A stretch of DNA of 64,000 bases from Chitinophagaceae bacterium (GCA_004173235.1 SEAC01000026.1:1-64000); one strand, 5' to 3'. Shown: positions 53,968 to 63,052, counted from the first letter of the stretch. Notes: generated by a model not told the origin, from the sequence alone. Numbers and translations: made by a program.

Positions 53968-54611
53968 AAAAGATTATACTGATTTGTGAGGGGCCGACTG
54001 AGCAAGAATTTTGCGACAAAGTGCTTAGGCCCCATTTCGATAACCTTGGTATTGAAATAGAATATCCTATTATTCTTCATTCAAATGGTGGAATTGTAAA
54101 ATGGCAACATTTAGTAACTCAGATTAATTTGCATCATGCGGCCGATAGTACAGCACACATCACCACTTTCATAGACTACTACGGTATAGAAGTACACCAT
54201 AATTTCCCGGACTGGGCATTAGCACATGCTGAGGCAGACAAGAATGCACGGATGGTGATATTAGAAGCCGGCATGAAGAATTCTTTAAATGGGGCAGCTC
54301 AAACCCAATTTATTCCCTATATCCAGCTTCATGAGTTTGAAGCACTTATCCTTTCCGATAGAACTGCTTTCGATAGATATTATGCGCCTGAAGAATTCAA
54401 TGCCGCAGCCCTGACTGCTATTTGTAGCAATCCGCCCGAATCGGTCAACAGCGGCCGCACTACTGCACCATCTAAACGACTAGAAGCAAACATCACGGTT
54501 TTTGACAAAGTGACCGATGGAGCTGAGTTGTCATTATTAATCGGCCTAACTAACATTAGAGCCGCATGCCCAAGATTCAATAATTGGATTGCTAACTTGG
54601 AAGCCATCTAG
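53964..54611 (+). CDS. DUF4276 TOPRIM-like effector of the AAA pair
   Basis: The 215-residue protein opens LICEGPTEQEFCDKVLRPHF (the TOPRIM acidic-Gly motif), has TTFIDYYGIEVHH in the middle (the Asp-containing metal-binding strand) and YIQLHEFEALILSD, all typical of DUF4276. TOPRIM partners of ABC ATPases (OLD, PARIS and Gabija types) are nucleases, so an effector role is likely (inference). It ends tail to tail with the membrane module. Confidence 0.82.
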   Translation: MKKIILICEGPTEQEFCDKVLRPHFDNLGIEIEYPIILHSNGGIVKWQHLVTQINLHHAADSTAHITTFIDYYGIEVHHNFPDWALAHAEADKNARMVILEAGMKNSLNGAAQTQFIPYIQLHEFEALILSDRTAFDRYYAPEEFNAAALTAICSNPPESVNSGRTTAPSKRLEANITVFDKVTDGAELSLLIGLTNIRAACPRFNNWIANLEAI

Positions 54612-55111
54612 ACTTCATTAGCTTTATCCTGCTGCAACTTGATTATTTTGGAGAGCATCGTTAGGCATCTCCAAACAGTAAGAAACACAACCATCACCCC
54701 GAATAGGTCGTAAGCAAAAATGATGAGAGTATTTGAAAGTGGAACTATGAGCTTTAAAATATAGCCCAGAAGTGAGACTAATGTAAGAGATAAAATTGCA
54801 TGCTTAAGATGGTGGACAGTTCGAAAGTAGAAACTGGTCGTAAAGAAGAACTTGAATGTGCTAGTTGGCCTTTTACCTGCATTCGCATCATCGAATGAAC
54901 TCTTAAAGGAGATTAATACTGTCAACAGCGTAAGGACGAAGCCAGCCAGAGTAAGAGCAATAGTTGATAAGTCAGAAACTATCGAGTTTAGCTTCTCCCG
55001 GTCAGGAATTGCAACTTTGTTACTGACAAAATAATACGAAACCGTACTCGCAACAAATGTTGCAATTACGAAATCCCAAAGCAGTGGACGCTTAAAGTAA
55101 AAGTCAGTCAT
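54608..55111 (-). CDS. Four-helix membrane protein, second gene of an unrecognised module
   Basis: The 167-residue protein has four predicted membrane helices: LLWDFVIATFVASTVSYYFV (11-30), LSTIALTLAGFVLTLLTVLI (47-66), LSLTLVSLLGYILKLIVPL (106-124) and IIFAYDLFGVMVVFLTVW (129-146). The loops are short, with one basic cytoplasmic-looking stretch between helices 2 and 3. It starts inside the stop of the upstream 327-residue gene (ATGA overlap). The layout matches membrane effectors of abortive-infection systems, but no family is recognised. Confidence 0.75.
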   Translation of the reverse strand: MTDFYFKRPLLWDFVIATFVASTVSYYFVSNKVAIPDREKLNSIVSDLSTIALTLAGFVLTLLTVLISFKSSFDDANAGKRPTSTFKFFFTTSFYFRTVHHLKHAILSLTLVSLLGYILKLIVPLSNTLIIFAYDLFGVMVVFLTVWRCLTMLSKIIKLQQDKANEV

Positions 55112-56091
55112 CTAAAGGTTTCTACAAATGCTGAGAAATCATCTTTTATTAAATCATACCATGCCCGGCCTCCGTTAAGAGTTGATGGGTTCACGTGCTT
55201 AATTACCTCTTTCTTTCCTTTGACCAAATTAAAAGACTCTTCTCTCCCATCTTCAGTTTGATACCTAATTACAAAATTATCGAATAGGTCAACGTTTACA
55301 GGCTTTTCCTTGAAGAGTGTCAAGAATTTCTTCGCCATCGCATTACCGTGAACGTTTAACTCCGAGCTTTCGTATTGCTTACCGGGAGTTTGAAATAATG
55401 CTTCAACCTTTAGAAATTTTGGATTGTAAATGTTACCCATGTGGGTCATGCCCGACAAATAGCTATTTCTAGCCTCGGTATCAACGGCCTTCAAATTCCC
55501 GGGTTGAATCTTTATTTCAAATTGCAAAACATTCTTGAGTTCTGCCAGAGCTTTATCAACGGGTACGTCCATGAACATGTCAACGTCAGTAGCTCTCGCG
55601 AGATTTAATTTATCTCTGGCTATTACCCGTAAGTAAAATTCTAAATCAGAATCTCTAGGCCCTTCATGATTGTACTCAACGCACATAATTACCTTGGATG
55701 TGCTATAATCAATAAAAAAGTGAGTTTCTTCAGCAATCTGCCCTTTGCTGACATCAAGCTCTATTAGTTTGTAGGTTTCGGCCGGCTTCAGTTTCGGAAC
55801 CTTACCTTTTCTCAAAAGAGCGATTGAACCGACAATAATCTTCTCTTTGAGCATGAAGTAACAGTTAGTTACAAACAAAGGGCGGGATACAGTGTCTTTT
55901 CGACCCTCATGCCTTTCAGCAAGAATACCTTTTCCATCACGTTGCTCCTTGTTCAGATAAACGGCAACATCATAGATAATATTTCCACTGTGCTTATTAG
56001 TTACTTCCTTATATGGAGTGAACTTTATCTCGAAGAAGTGGAAACGAAATGGAACTTTGTCCTTATCCTCAAGGTGGTTGGAGCTTGTCAT
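55108..56091 (-). CDS. Unrecognised 327-residue protein, first gene of the membrane module
   Basis: Start ATG 56091; a GTG one codon upstream is also possible. The N-terminal half is strand-rich (FRFHFFEIKFTPYKEV, IIYDVAVYL, THFFIDYSTSKVIMCVEYNH), the middle helical, and the C-terminal part strand-rich again (VNVDLFDNFVIRYQTEDGRE). No signal, membrane helix, nuclease or nucleotide-binding motif is visible. It is the first gene of a 4-bp-overlapping pair with the four-helix membrane protein, so a soluble sensor or regulator role is plausible (inference). It sits next to attR. Confidence 0.7.
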   Translation of the reverse strand: MTSSNHLEDKDKVPFRFHFFEIKFTPYKEVTNKHSGNIIYDVAVYLNKEQRDGKGILAERHEGRKDTVSRPLFVTNCYFMLKEKIIVGSIALLRKGKVPKLKPAETYKLIELDVSKGQIAEETHFFIDYSTSKVIMCVEYNHEGPRDSDLEFYLRVIARDKLNLARATDVDMFMDVPVDKALAELKNVLQFEIKIQPGNLKAVDTEARNSYLSGMTHMGNIYNPKFLKVEALFQTPGKQYESSELNVHGNAMAKKFLTLFKEKPVNVDLFDNFVIRYQTEDGREESFNLVKGKKEVIKHVNPSTLNGGRAWYDLIKDDFSAFVETFR

Positions 56092-56499
56092 CACTGTGGT
56101 TTAGGCGTTAGAGTTGGTTTGATTGCGCTACAAGTTATTAAAACATGGGTAATTACAGAATAACTCCTTTTGGTTGATGTTTTGAAATGTCTTCCAGCTT
56201 CATATGTATCCACTTTTCGGTCAAACACTCAAATGACATCTAAAAAAGCTTTTTACAGAATATTCACCGGGCTTTTAGAGGTCGCAAAACAGTTACCACA
56301 TGCTCACATCAAATCATAACTCATTGATACTGTTAATCAGAGGGTCTCAGGTTCAAGTCCTGAAGGGGGAGCTGAAATCAAAGGGTTACACTCGAAAGAG
56401 CGATAACCCTTTTTTATTTGCACGAACCCTCGCCGGCTGGCATGCGCGACGAAGCCCGTCCTAATCGCCACGGATCCTGAATCATGCAAGCACCAATCC
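56092..56499. other. Right end of the island and flank
   Basis: This gap holds no clear gene. It contains the integrase-site-like GTTACCA at 56292-56298, attR at 56329-56377, and chromosomal flank up to the SDR pseudogene. The attR copy includes only the 3' 43 nt of tRNA-Asn, so it makes no second tRNA. Confidence 0.6.
56329..56377 (+). repeat. attR: 49-bp direct repeat of the tRNA-Asn 3' part
   Basis: Identical to 36907-36955. It lies directly before the AT-rich to GC-rich transition, defining the right junction of the island. Confidence 0.95.
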
Positions 56500-57264
56500 C
56501 TAAAGCAACTCGAACCCACCACCCACATGCAGCGTGGTTCCGTGCACGTAGCTGGCATCATCCGAACAAAGAAAAAGCGAACCATGCGCTACTTCTCTTG
56601 GCTCACCCAGGCGGCCAATCAGGCTCATAGAAGGAATAATGTCCTTTTCTTCAAGACCGAGGCCTTGTAAGGCTGCAGTGAGCATCGGGGTGCGGATGGC
56701 GCCGGGAGCTACAGAGTTTATTCGAATGCCCCGGATACCGTATTCAAACGCCGCCGCCTTCGTCAACCCCACTACACCGTGCTTGAAAGCCTGGGAAGCC
56801 GGATTGCCTGCCGTGGGCTTGAAGGCATTGATCGACGAAATGTTGACGATCGATCCGCCATCAGCCTGCGCTAAAAACTGCCGGATCTCATACTTCATAC
56901 ACGAGGCCGTTCCTTTCAGATCCACGGCCTGCAAGCGATCCCAATAGTCCTCGTCAAGGTCTTCAAACTTGTTGTTGTCTGGTTTCAATGCCGCATTGTT
57001 CACGGCACAATCGAGACGGCCAAACCGGGTTACTGCAAATTTCACCATTGCTTCCACCTGCAACGCATCCGAAATGTCAACCTTGCAGAATGCCCCTACG
57101 CCACCAGCGGCAACAATTTAATTCACAACGGCATTGCCCGCTTCTTCATTGAAATCAGCGACCACAACCTTTGCTCCTTCTTCTGAAAAAAGTAGCGCCG
57201 TTTCCTTACCCATGCCCATTGCGGCACCGGTGATGATGGCCACTTTGTTGTTTAACCGTTTCAT
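56500..57264 (-). pseudogene. Broken short-chain dehydrogenase/reductase
   Basis: From ATG 57264 the frame encodes an [23 protein letters not shown] (cofactor motif TGxxxGxG), NNAALK, VNISSINAF, GIRINSVAPGAIRTP and a normal GGGFELL end. Codon 49 is TAA (57118-57120), between [15 protein letters not shown] and IVAAGG, with the frame unchanged on both sides. The catalytic YxxxK also reads SQAFK, so the Tyr is Ser. A 254-residue reading with one nonsense codon and a missing catalytic residue points to decay. Readthrough or sequence error could explain the stop but not the Tyr change. Confidence 0.85.
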
Positions 57265-57308
57265 TTGTTTGTTTTAATTATTAAGAATAGTGTGCTAAAG
57301 TCAACGCA

Positions 57309-58226
57309 TTATACCTGCCTTTTGATCTTCCATATCGCGCCCGCCTCCGTTGTCATCGCTTCCACCTTCCCCTGAGCTTCGAGATCATGAAGAATCGCTT
57401 CCGCTTCGTCCAACGCCACATCGTAAAACACGGCATATTCCTTTAATGTAACTGTTGGGAAGCCCTCGAAAATGGCTTCCGAAGTGGCTGGTGTTTTCTT
57501 GGAAACCTCGGCCGTCAACAGTTTCAACAATGCCTGCTCATACACATGGTAAGGCTTGCTTCCATACACTTTGAAACGGTTGTCTTCTGCATCAATAAAA
57601 TAGATAGTCGGAAACCCTCTGACACCCCAGGCCTTTGCCACCGCCAGATCTTCTTCAAATAACAACGGTGCTTTTTCAGCGTAATCACGCTCGAATGTTG
57701 CCGCATCCAAACCTACTTCCTTCGCTGCCTGCTTCAAATGCTCAAGCTTCGTTATATTCTTCCTTTCAACGAAGACCATTTCTTTTATACGGCGGAGAAA
57801 GAGTGCAGCCTTGGCGCTGTCCTGCAGCTGCGCAGCTTTAAAAGCAATGGATGGCGGGTAAGAAGAGTGTAACGGATCTGCATTCCAAACTTCGCCATTG
57901 ATCGGCATCTGGTAATGCGCGCCCGCTTCTTCCCAGTGCTTTGCCACGCTCTCCGGCCCATTCACATCACTACCGCCATACTCACTCCAACTCTTTAACA
58001 GCCCGCCCATCCGGTATTCAATGTCAAAGTAGTCGCCATACTCCTGCTTTAGCTTGCGCATCTGAGGCTCGATGCCCCAACAGGAAGAGCAAATGGGATC
58101 TGTGAAATACAAAAGCTTCACCGGCTTCTGCGCATTTGCGGCGCCGATGGACACAGTTTCGGCTACTTCACAAACACCTGTGGTGGTATCACAATGCAAC
58201 CCTTGCGTTATTTCGTTATTCTCCAT
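57309..58226 (-). CDS. DsbA-family thioredoxin-fold protein
   Basis: The 305-residue protein has CSSC in LLYFTDPICSSCWGIEPQMR at about residues 45-48, the insertion helices of the DsbA/FrnE family, the cis-Pro loop WGVRGFPTIYFID and a C-terminal winged-helix-like region. No signal peptide, so it is cytoplasmic like FrnE/YjbH-type proteins. It probably acts in thiol redox or as a protease adaptor. It precedes the SDR pseudogene on the same strand. Confidence 0.85.
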   Translation of the reverse strand: MENNEITQGLHCDTTTGVCEVAETVSIGAANAQKPVKLLYFTDPICSSCWGIEPQMRKLKQEYGDYFDIEYRMGGLLKSWSEYGGSDVNGPESVAKHWEEAGAHYQMPINGEVWNADPLHSSYPPSIAFKAAQLQDSAKAALFLRRIKEMVFVERKNITKLEHLKQAAKEVGLDAATFERDYAEKAPLLFEEDLAVAKAWGVRGFPTIYFIDAEDNRFKVYGSKPYHVYEQALLKLLTAEVSKKTPATSEAIFEGFPTVTLKEYAVFYDVALDEAEAILHDLEAQGKVEAMTTEAGAIWKIKRQV

Positions 58227-58400
58227 GATTCTTTTTTTAGCGTTTGCAAACTGTATTTCTATCCCGCGCTCGTGATCAACAAAATTACCAATGGAGCCTA
58301 CCGTCTTCCCTTACGTTCGGGCAAGAAAAACCATTGATTTTAGTCAATGGAAAACGACCGGAATCGGTGTATCTACGGCTACGGGCCTTTCGCTGGCAGA

Positions 58401-58436
58401 AAAGAAAAATCCGGAATAGATGCTTCTATCCCGGAT
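58401..58436 (-). terminator. Terminator of the OmpA-family gene
   Basis: On the minus strand ATCCGGGATAGA and TCTATTCCGGAT form a 12-bp stem (one G-U) with loop AGCA, followed by TTTTTCTTT. Confidence 0.88.
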
Positions 58437-58454
58437 CTTTTGCTAAGCAGAACC

Positions 58455-60419
58455 TTAATTCCTCGGGAGAATATCAATGATCACAGTACGATTATAAAAG
58501 CGCTCTTCGGGATAGCCATTTTCAAAAGGTGCCATACCCTGTTCTTCACCAAATCCGTAGGTCTGAAATTGCACCCCGCTTCTTCCGGCACGTGCCAACG
58601 CTGCTTCAAGTATCGATTGCGTGCCGGCGGCACGGTCTTGAGACAAGGAAAGATTATACGTTTCATCGCCGATGTTATCGGTATGACCGTGAATGCTCAC
58701 CAGAGATCCGCTCGGGATGATCGGCGCTATGATATCGGCGAGAAACTTCTCGTATGAGGCAATGGACTTCGACTGATCGAAATCAAACAGGATGCTATAC
58801 CGCAGCCCTTCCTGCACCGTTTCATCACGCTGCTCCAGGGTCAGGGCGCCCGGCTGTTCGATCGCCGATCCACCTTTCAAAACACCACGCATTTGCACCG
58901 CATAGCTGCCCCGGGGATTGCCGCCTAAAATGGTTTTGCCCGGCACCGAAGCCTGATCGCCGGTATAAGGGCCATAATGTTGCACCCGCCCCTGGTCGTC
59001 TGTCAGGTCCACGGTCCACGACGTGAGTGAACGCGCTGCGCCGGTGTTTGTAAAGATCACGTGGCTATCCAGTGGATCTTCCTGCAGTGCCGTTATCTGA
59101 ACCGGCTTCAAAAAAGGCGAGGTGCTGCCACCCACTTGAAGAAACATCGCCGGCGAATTACTTATGATGTCTACACGACGGTCGCCCGCCTTCAGAAGAG
59201 CTAATTCCTGAGTCGCACCCGGCTGTTCGGAAGGAATGACCGGCTTATCGCGACCTACTGTAGTAATACGGGAAGGTTCAACTCCAAAGAGTGCAACGAG
59301 ATAGGCCTTTACGCTTTCGGCCATCATCCTGCCTTCCGCAGGGTTTTTGTCAGCCGCGCCCTGGAGCGTGATGGTGCTTTGTGCATCCGCGCGAAGGCGG
59401 TCGCCAACGATATTCAGGATATTGTAGTAAACAGCCATCTGGCGCGACGAACGCCCGTTGCTAAGATTAGCCGGCTGTCCTTCCTGCAACTGAACTTCGC
59501 GGAAAGACGAGGCCTGACTGCTATTTAATTTCACATAACGGTTGGGGATCTCTACCGAACCATTATCGAAGAAGATGGAATTGCGCAAAGGAAAGGTTTC
59601 TTTCACGCGGCGATTGAGTGCCACTGTTTTCGGTGCGCGCACAGAAAAGGCCACTCTGCCTTGATCAGCCGGGGCAACGTCGGGCAATGCAGCCAGCGGT
59701 ACTCCTTTTGGCTTTACGCCAAACTTCAGGGCCATGCCTGCGCGCACCGTATACACCGACCAGGATTCTACCGACCTCGGATTGTGTCCGATGTTGGTCA
59801 GGAAGGATGCGAACGGAGAAAGCGTCATCTGCGTACCGGCTCCCGGCTTCGACAACGGAATGTCTACGCCCGCTCCCGCCTGCGCCGACAACAATACCTT
59901 GCGCACGTTGCTCCAGTCGCCACTCTTCTCAGCTTGCTTGTCTTGTGCATAGATGAAGGAGCGCGATACGTTGATGCTGACGGCAGGACCGGCAAATACA
60001 TAAAAAGCTGAAGCAAAAGGAGCAATGCGCAGACTCGGTTCAATCGCAACGTAGCTCAGGTTGGTGGACAACTCTGCCGGACAGTTGCAAGGAGCCATCA
60101 CCTCATCGAAAGTGCCACCACGATTGTCGAAAGCGAGGTTCAGCATTCCACCCCAGACCTTACCGGGACGGTATTCGGCAAGCAAAGAAAAATAGGGCTT
60201 CACACCCCCACCCTTGTGGAAGGCTGTGGGTGCATAGACGGCGTTGTTGAGCGACTGCGTCACGCCCCGGTAGTAGTTCATGTTTACGGCACCCGACTCG
60301 CCAAACCACCACACCGGCTTTGAGGTTGGAGTCGGCTGGGCAAATGCAGGAGGGCCAGCCAGGATGGTAAGGGATAAGAGTGCGGCCGTGTTGCCTTTGA
60401 ATTTAGAAAGTGCTGACAT
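58455..60419 (-). CDS. OmpA-family outer-membrane protein
   Basis: The 654-residue protein starts with a signal peptide (TAALLSLTILAGPPAFAQ). Residues about 30-250 look like a beta-barrel (VNMNYYRGVTQSLNNAV, MNLAFDNRGG). A long beta-rich middle follows, and the C-terminal OmpA peptidoglycan-binding domain shows LVSIHGHTDNIGDETYNLSL and RAAGTQSILEAALARAG. A second OmpA-like segment appears mid-protein (TITLQGAADKNPAEGRMMAE, ALFGVEPSRITTVG). It links the outer membrane to peptidoglycan. Confidence 0.88.
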   Translation of the reverse strand: MSALSKFKGNTAALLSLTILAGPPAFAQPTPTSKPVWWFGESGAVNMNYYRGVTQSLNNAVYAPTAFHKGGGVKPYFSLLAEYRPGKVWGGMLNLAFDNRGGTFDEVMAPCNCPAELSTNLSYVAIEPSLRIAPFASAFYVFAGPAVSINVSRSFIYAQDKQAEKSGDWSNVRKVLLSAQAGAGVDIPLSKPGAGTQMTLSPFASFLTNIGHNPRSVESWSVYTVRAGMALKFGVKPKGVPLAALPDVAPADQGRVAFSVRAPKTVALNRRVKETFPLRNSIFFDNGSVEIPNRYVKLNSSQASSFREVQLQEGQPANLSNGRSSRQMAVYYNILNIVGDRLRADAQSTITLQGAADKNPAEGRMMAESVKAYLVALFGVEPSRITTVGRDKPVIPSEQPGATQELALLKAGDRRVDIISNSPAMFLQVGGSTSPFLKPVQITALQEDPLDSHVIFTNTGAARSLTSWTVDLTDDQGRVQHYGPYTGDQASVPGKTILGGNPRGSYAVQMRGVLKGGSAIEQPGALTLEQRDETVQEGLRYSILFDFDQSKSIASYEKFLADIIAPIIPSGSLVSIHGHTDNIGDETYNLSLSQDRAAGTQSILEAALARAGRSGVQFQTYGFGEEQGMAPFENGYPEERFYNRTVIIDILPRN

Positions 60420-60476
60420 AATGTTCTTTGAAATTTGTGGGAAGTTGGCGCGTGCAAAGAGCTGCGCACCGTTTTG

Positions 60477-62306
60477 TTAGTTCGGAACGTTGATCGTTGT
60501 ATTCACCATCGTTACCGAAGCATTAAGCGAAATGGCACGACCATTCAGCACCGTTTGCACGGCATTGCCGGCAGTGGAGAAGGTCATACCCGCAGAGGAG
60601 AGGATTGTACCCGTCATCACGCCGCCGCCGGCACCATTGATGGTTGCTGCGGTACCTACATACCAATACACATTTTTCGCTTGTGCACCATTGGTGAGCA
60701 CTACGCTGCGTGCGCCGGCGGGCCCGGCAACCCCCACGGTAAGACTTGTTGGTGCCTGGAAGATCCATACGGCATTCGGATCACCTTGTGCATCCAACAT
60801 AAGATTGCCGTTCGTGATCTTGAAGGTGCCGCTGGCCGATTTATACACGCCCGGAGCTAACGTGAGATTACCCAATTCACCTGCTCCGGGATCTGTACCA
60901 CCCGGTCGCGAAGCCGGAGATATGGCGAGATATGCAGCATTGGCGTCACTCAAGCCCTGAGTGGCAATAGCGAAGGAAGCCGCAGAACCCGGGGGCGGCG
61001 GTGCCGTATGGATCCGGCCGGTTACCAGGCCGATGTTCAACGGCGTTTCCGTATATACCGCACCCGTTGTGCCGTCGTGAAAGCCCGTAACCACTGTGGA
61101 TACGCCGGTGGTGCCGATGCTGCCGTTGTTGATCTCCGTATTAATACCCTGGTTCGTAATACCGGCGCTTCCGCCAAACACGCCGAACTGCGCCGCCGTT
61201 CCCAGCAATGAAGGGGGCAGTACAACTACCGAAACCGCTGTAGTGAAGGTCCACACGTAGTTGCTCGCCAACGTGTTTCCGGCAACGTCCGCCGCGCCGG
61301 TAGTGATCGTGGCGGTATAGAGTGCGCCCGGCAACAGTGCGGCCGAGGGTGTAAACGTGGCCGTGTTGCCCGCGTACGTTACCGATCCGCCCACAACGTT
61401 CGTACCCTGCTTCACGGTGAACGTGTTCGTATTCAGCGTCGCCGGATTCATTGCCTTGCTGAATGTTGCTGCAATGGTGCTGTTGGCAGGTACGTTGATA
61501 GCGCCGTTGGCAGGATTCGTGGAAGTGACGGTTGGCGGCGCTCCGGTGGCAAAGCTCCAGGTAAAGTTGCTGGCGAGGGCGTTGCCTGCCGTGTCTTTAG
61601 CACCGGTAGTAATGGTTCCCGTATATACCGAATTGGCAGTCAGTGCCGTAGTGGGCGTAAACGTAGCGGTCATGCCGGAGTAGCTCACTGTGCCCGGCAC
61701 TATTGAAGTACCCTGCCGTATCACCACCGAAGTGGAATTGATCGTAGCCGGATTCATTACCGTGCTGAATAGTGCCGTCAGCACTTTGTTGAGCGGCACA
61801 TCCGAAGCTCCATTTGCCGGATCGGTAGAAACGACCGTAGGAACCGCTCCCGTATTGAAGGACCATACGTAGTTCGCAACCATGGCCGTTCCGGCAGGAT
61901 CCCTGACTGCATTCGTGATGGTGCCCGTATAAACAGTATTGGCTGCGAGCGGGGTGACGGGTGAGAAGGTTGCCGTCATGCCCGTATAGCTGATAGTGCC
62001 TGCGATCGGCGTGCTGCCTTGCTGCACGGTAAAAGTGGACGCATTGATCGTTGCTGCATCCATCACCTCGTTAAAGGTTGCAGTGATGGTATGTATGGTA
62101 GAAACGTTGATCGCTCCGTTGGCAGGATCGGTCGAAACAACAACCGGACAAACACCAATGGTACCAGTGTCGTCCGACTCTTTCGAACAACCAAAGCAAA
62201 ATACGAGTAGGAATAAGGCCGTCAGCCATCTGGAAGGGCGTAACGTGTTCAAGTAAAATAACGGACGCGGAGGCGTTGCCTCCATGGAGGCGGTAAATTT
62301 TCTCAT
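60477..62306 (-). CDS. Lipoprotein with Big_5 repeats and a DUF3494 ice-binding-like domain
   Basis: I start at ATG 62306 (MRKFTASMEAT); ATG 62285 is a close alternative. The lipobox LVFCFGC is followed by three Big_5 Ig-like repeats of about 100 residues, each opening VVSTDPANGA or a variant and ending YVWSFNTG or a variant. The C-terminal 230 residues match DUF3494: FGVFGGSAGITNQGINTEIN, GELGNLTLAPGVYKSASG and ILSSAGMTFSTAGNAVQTVL. DUF3494 folds as the beta-helix of ice-binding proteins, but many members have no proven ice activity. It is probably surface-anchored. Confidence 0.88.
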   Translation of the reverse strand: MRKFTASMEATPPRPLFYLNTLRPSRWLTALFLLVFCFGCSKESDDTGTIGVCPVVVSTDPANGAINVSTIHTITATFNEVMDAATINASTFTVQQGSTPIAGTISYTGMTATFSPVTPLAANTVYTGTITNAVRDPAGTAMVANYVWSFNTGAVPTVVSTDPANGASDVPLNKVLTALFSTVMNPATINSTSVVIRQGTSIVPGTVSYSGMTATFTPTTALTANSVYTGTITTGAKDTAGNALASNFTWSFATGAPPTVTSTNPANGAINVPANSTIAATFSKAMNPATLNTNTFTVKQGTNVVGGSVTYAGNTATFTPSAALLPGALYTATITTGAADVAGNTLASNYVWTFTTAVSVVVLPPSLLGTAAQFGVFGGSAGITNQGINTEINNGSIGTTGVSTVVTGFHDGTTGAVYTETPLNIGLVTGRIHTAPPPPGSAASFAIATQGLSDANAAYLAISPASRPGGTDPGAGELGNLTLAPGVYKSASGTFKITNGNLMLDAQGDPNAVWIFQAPTSLTVGVAGPAGARSVVLTNGAQAKNVYWYVGTAATINGAGGGVMTGTILSSAGMTFSTAGNAVQTVLNGRAISLNASVTMVNTTINVPN

Positions 62307-62407
62307 TTGTAGAAATACAGGGGGATAAATAAATAGCGGTTGCGCCAGGTCAAAATCATTTGGCAAACGACCACGTGAAAAGATGTGCGGAGCGCGTGCT
62401 GGAAAGC

Positions 62408-63052
62408 CTAATTCTTTCGCAGGCCCACGAGGCCAGCCAGTTTTTGTTTCTGAAGCGCCACTTCGCGCTCCTGGCTTTGCAGAGCGGTCTGGTTTTCTGT
62501 AATGCTTTTTTCAATGGCGAGCTTCTTGCGATCGAGCGCAACACCATCGGCAGCAAGATCTTTATACCGGTCTTCTGCTTTGATGATCACAGCATTCTGC
62601 TCCCTGATGTTTTGTTCCAGGTTGTACGCTTCAATGGCCGGCACCAGGGTATTGAGATAAGCCTTTGCTTCTTCCATGGTGAGGTAATGCAGGTTGGCTC
62701 CTGCGCCGTCCCCTTCTTTGGGTGCGGTCAGCAGCAGGTACAACACGGCGCTCCCCTTCTCCTGGCGGCTTTTTCGTTCTGCCTTGAAGTAGAGGTCGGC
62801 GTTACCGTCGGCATTACCTACGGGCTGAAGATTCCGAAACGCCGTAAACCCTTTGATGTTGGTGGCTTTGGACCTGCCTTTCTTGGAGAGGTAGTCGGCC
62901 AGTGCATCTGTTACAATTTCAGAAGGATAAGGCAGTTGAATTACCGCGGCTTGCTGTAGTTCTCTCGAAACTTTGATCGTGCCCTCGGTAGCCTGGCCCG
63001 AAACGGCATGCGCGCACAGAAACAGGAGCGCTGCTGACAGAAATTTTTTCAT
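62408..63052 (-). CDS. Secreted hypothetical protein with coiled coil
   Basis: Start ATG 63052 gives 214 residues with a signal peptide (MKKFLSAALLFLCAHAVSGQ). The middle carries alternating strand/helix sequence (VIQLPYPSEIVTDALADYL), and the last 70 residues form a charged coiled coil (DRKKLAIEKSITENQTALQ, REVALQKQKLAGL). No family recognised; DUF4468-like resemblance was considered but not supported. Confidence 0.7.
   Translation of the reverse strand: MKKFLSAALLFLCAHAVSGQATEGTIKVSRELQQAAVIQLPYPSEIVTDALADYLSKKGRSKATNIKGFTAFRNLQPVGNADGNADLYFKAERKSRQEKGSAVLYLLLTAPKEGDGAGANLHYLTMEEAKAYLNTLVPAIEAYNLEQNIREQNAVIIKAEDRYKDLAADGVALDRKKLAIEKSITENQTALQSQEREVALQKQKLAGLVGLRKN

Larger units (their letters stand above)
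36956..56377. mobile_element. Integrated genomic island at tRNA-Asn, about 19.4 kb
   Basis: A tyrosine recombinase lies 194 bp inside the left end, and the element is bounded by a 49-bp perfect repeat of the tRNA 3' part. The DNA is visibly AT-richer than both flanks and the codon use differs. Contents: integrase, two RepL-like proteins, a Sak4-like ATPase plus DUF3871, homing-type and other HNH nucleases, AbiE, restriction-modification, Shedu, AAA/DUF4276, and an unrecognised two-gene membrane module. No capsid, portal, terminase or conjugation genes were seen. Confidence 0.93.

Noticed and set aside
56329..56377. A second tRNA-Asn gene at attR
   Set aside because: Only the 3' 43 nt of the tRNA are present; the D-arm and 5' acceptor strand are missing.
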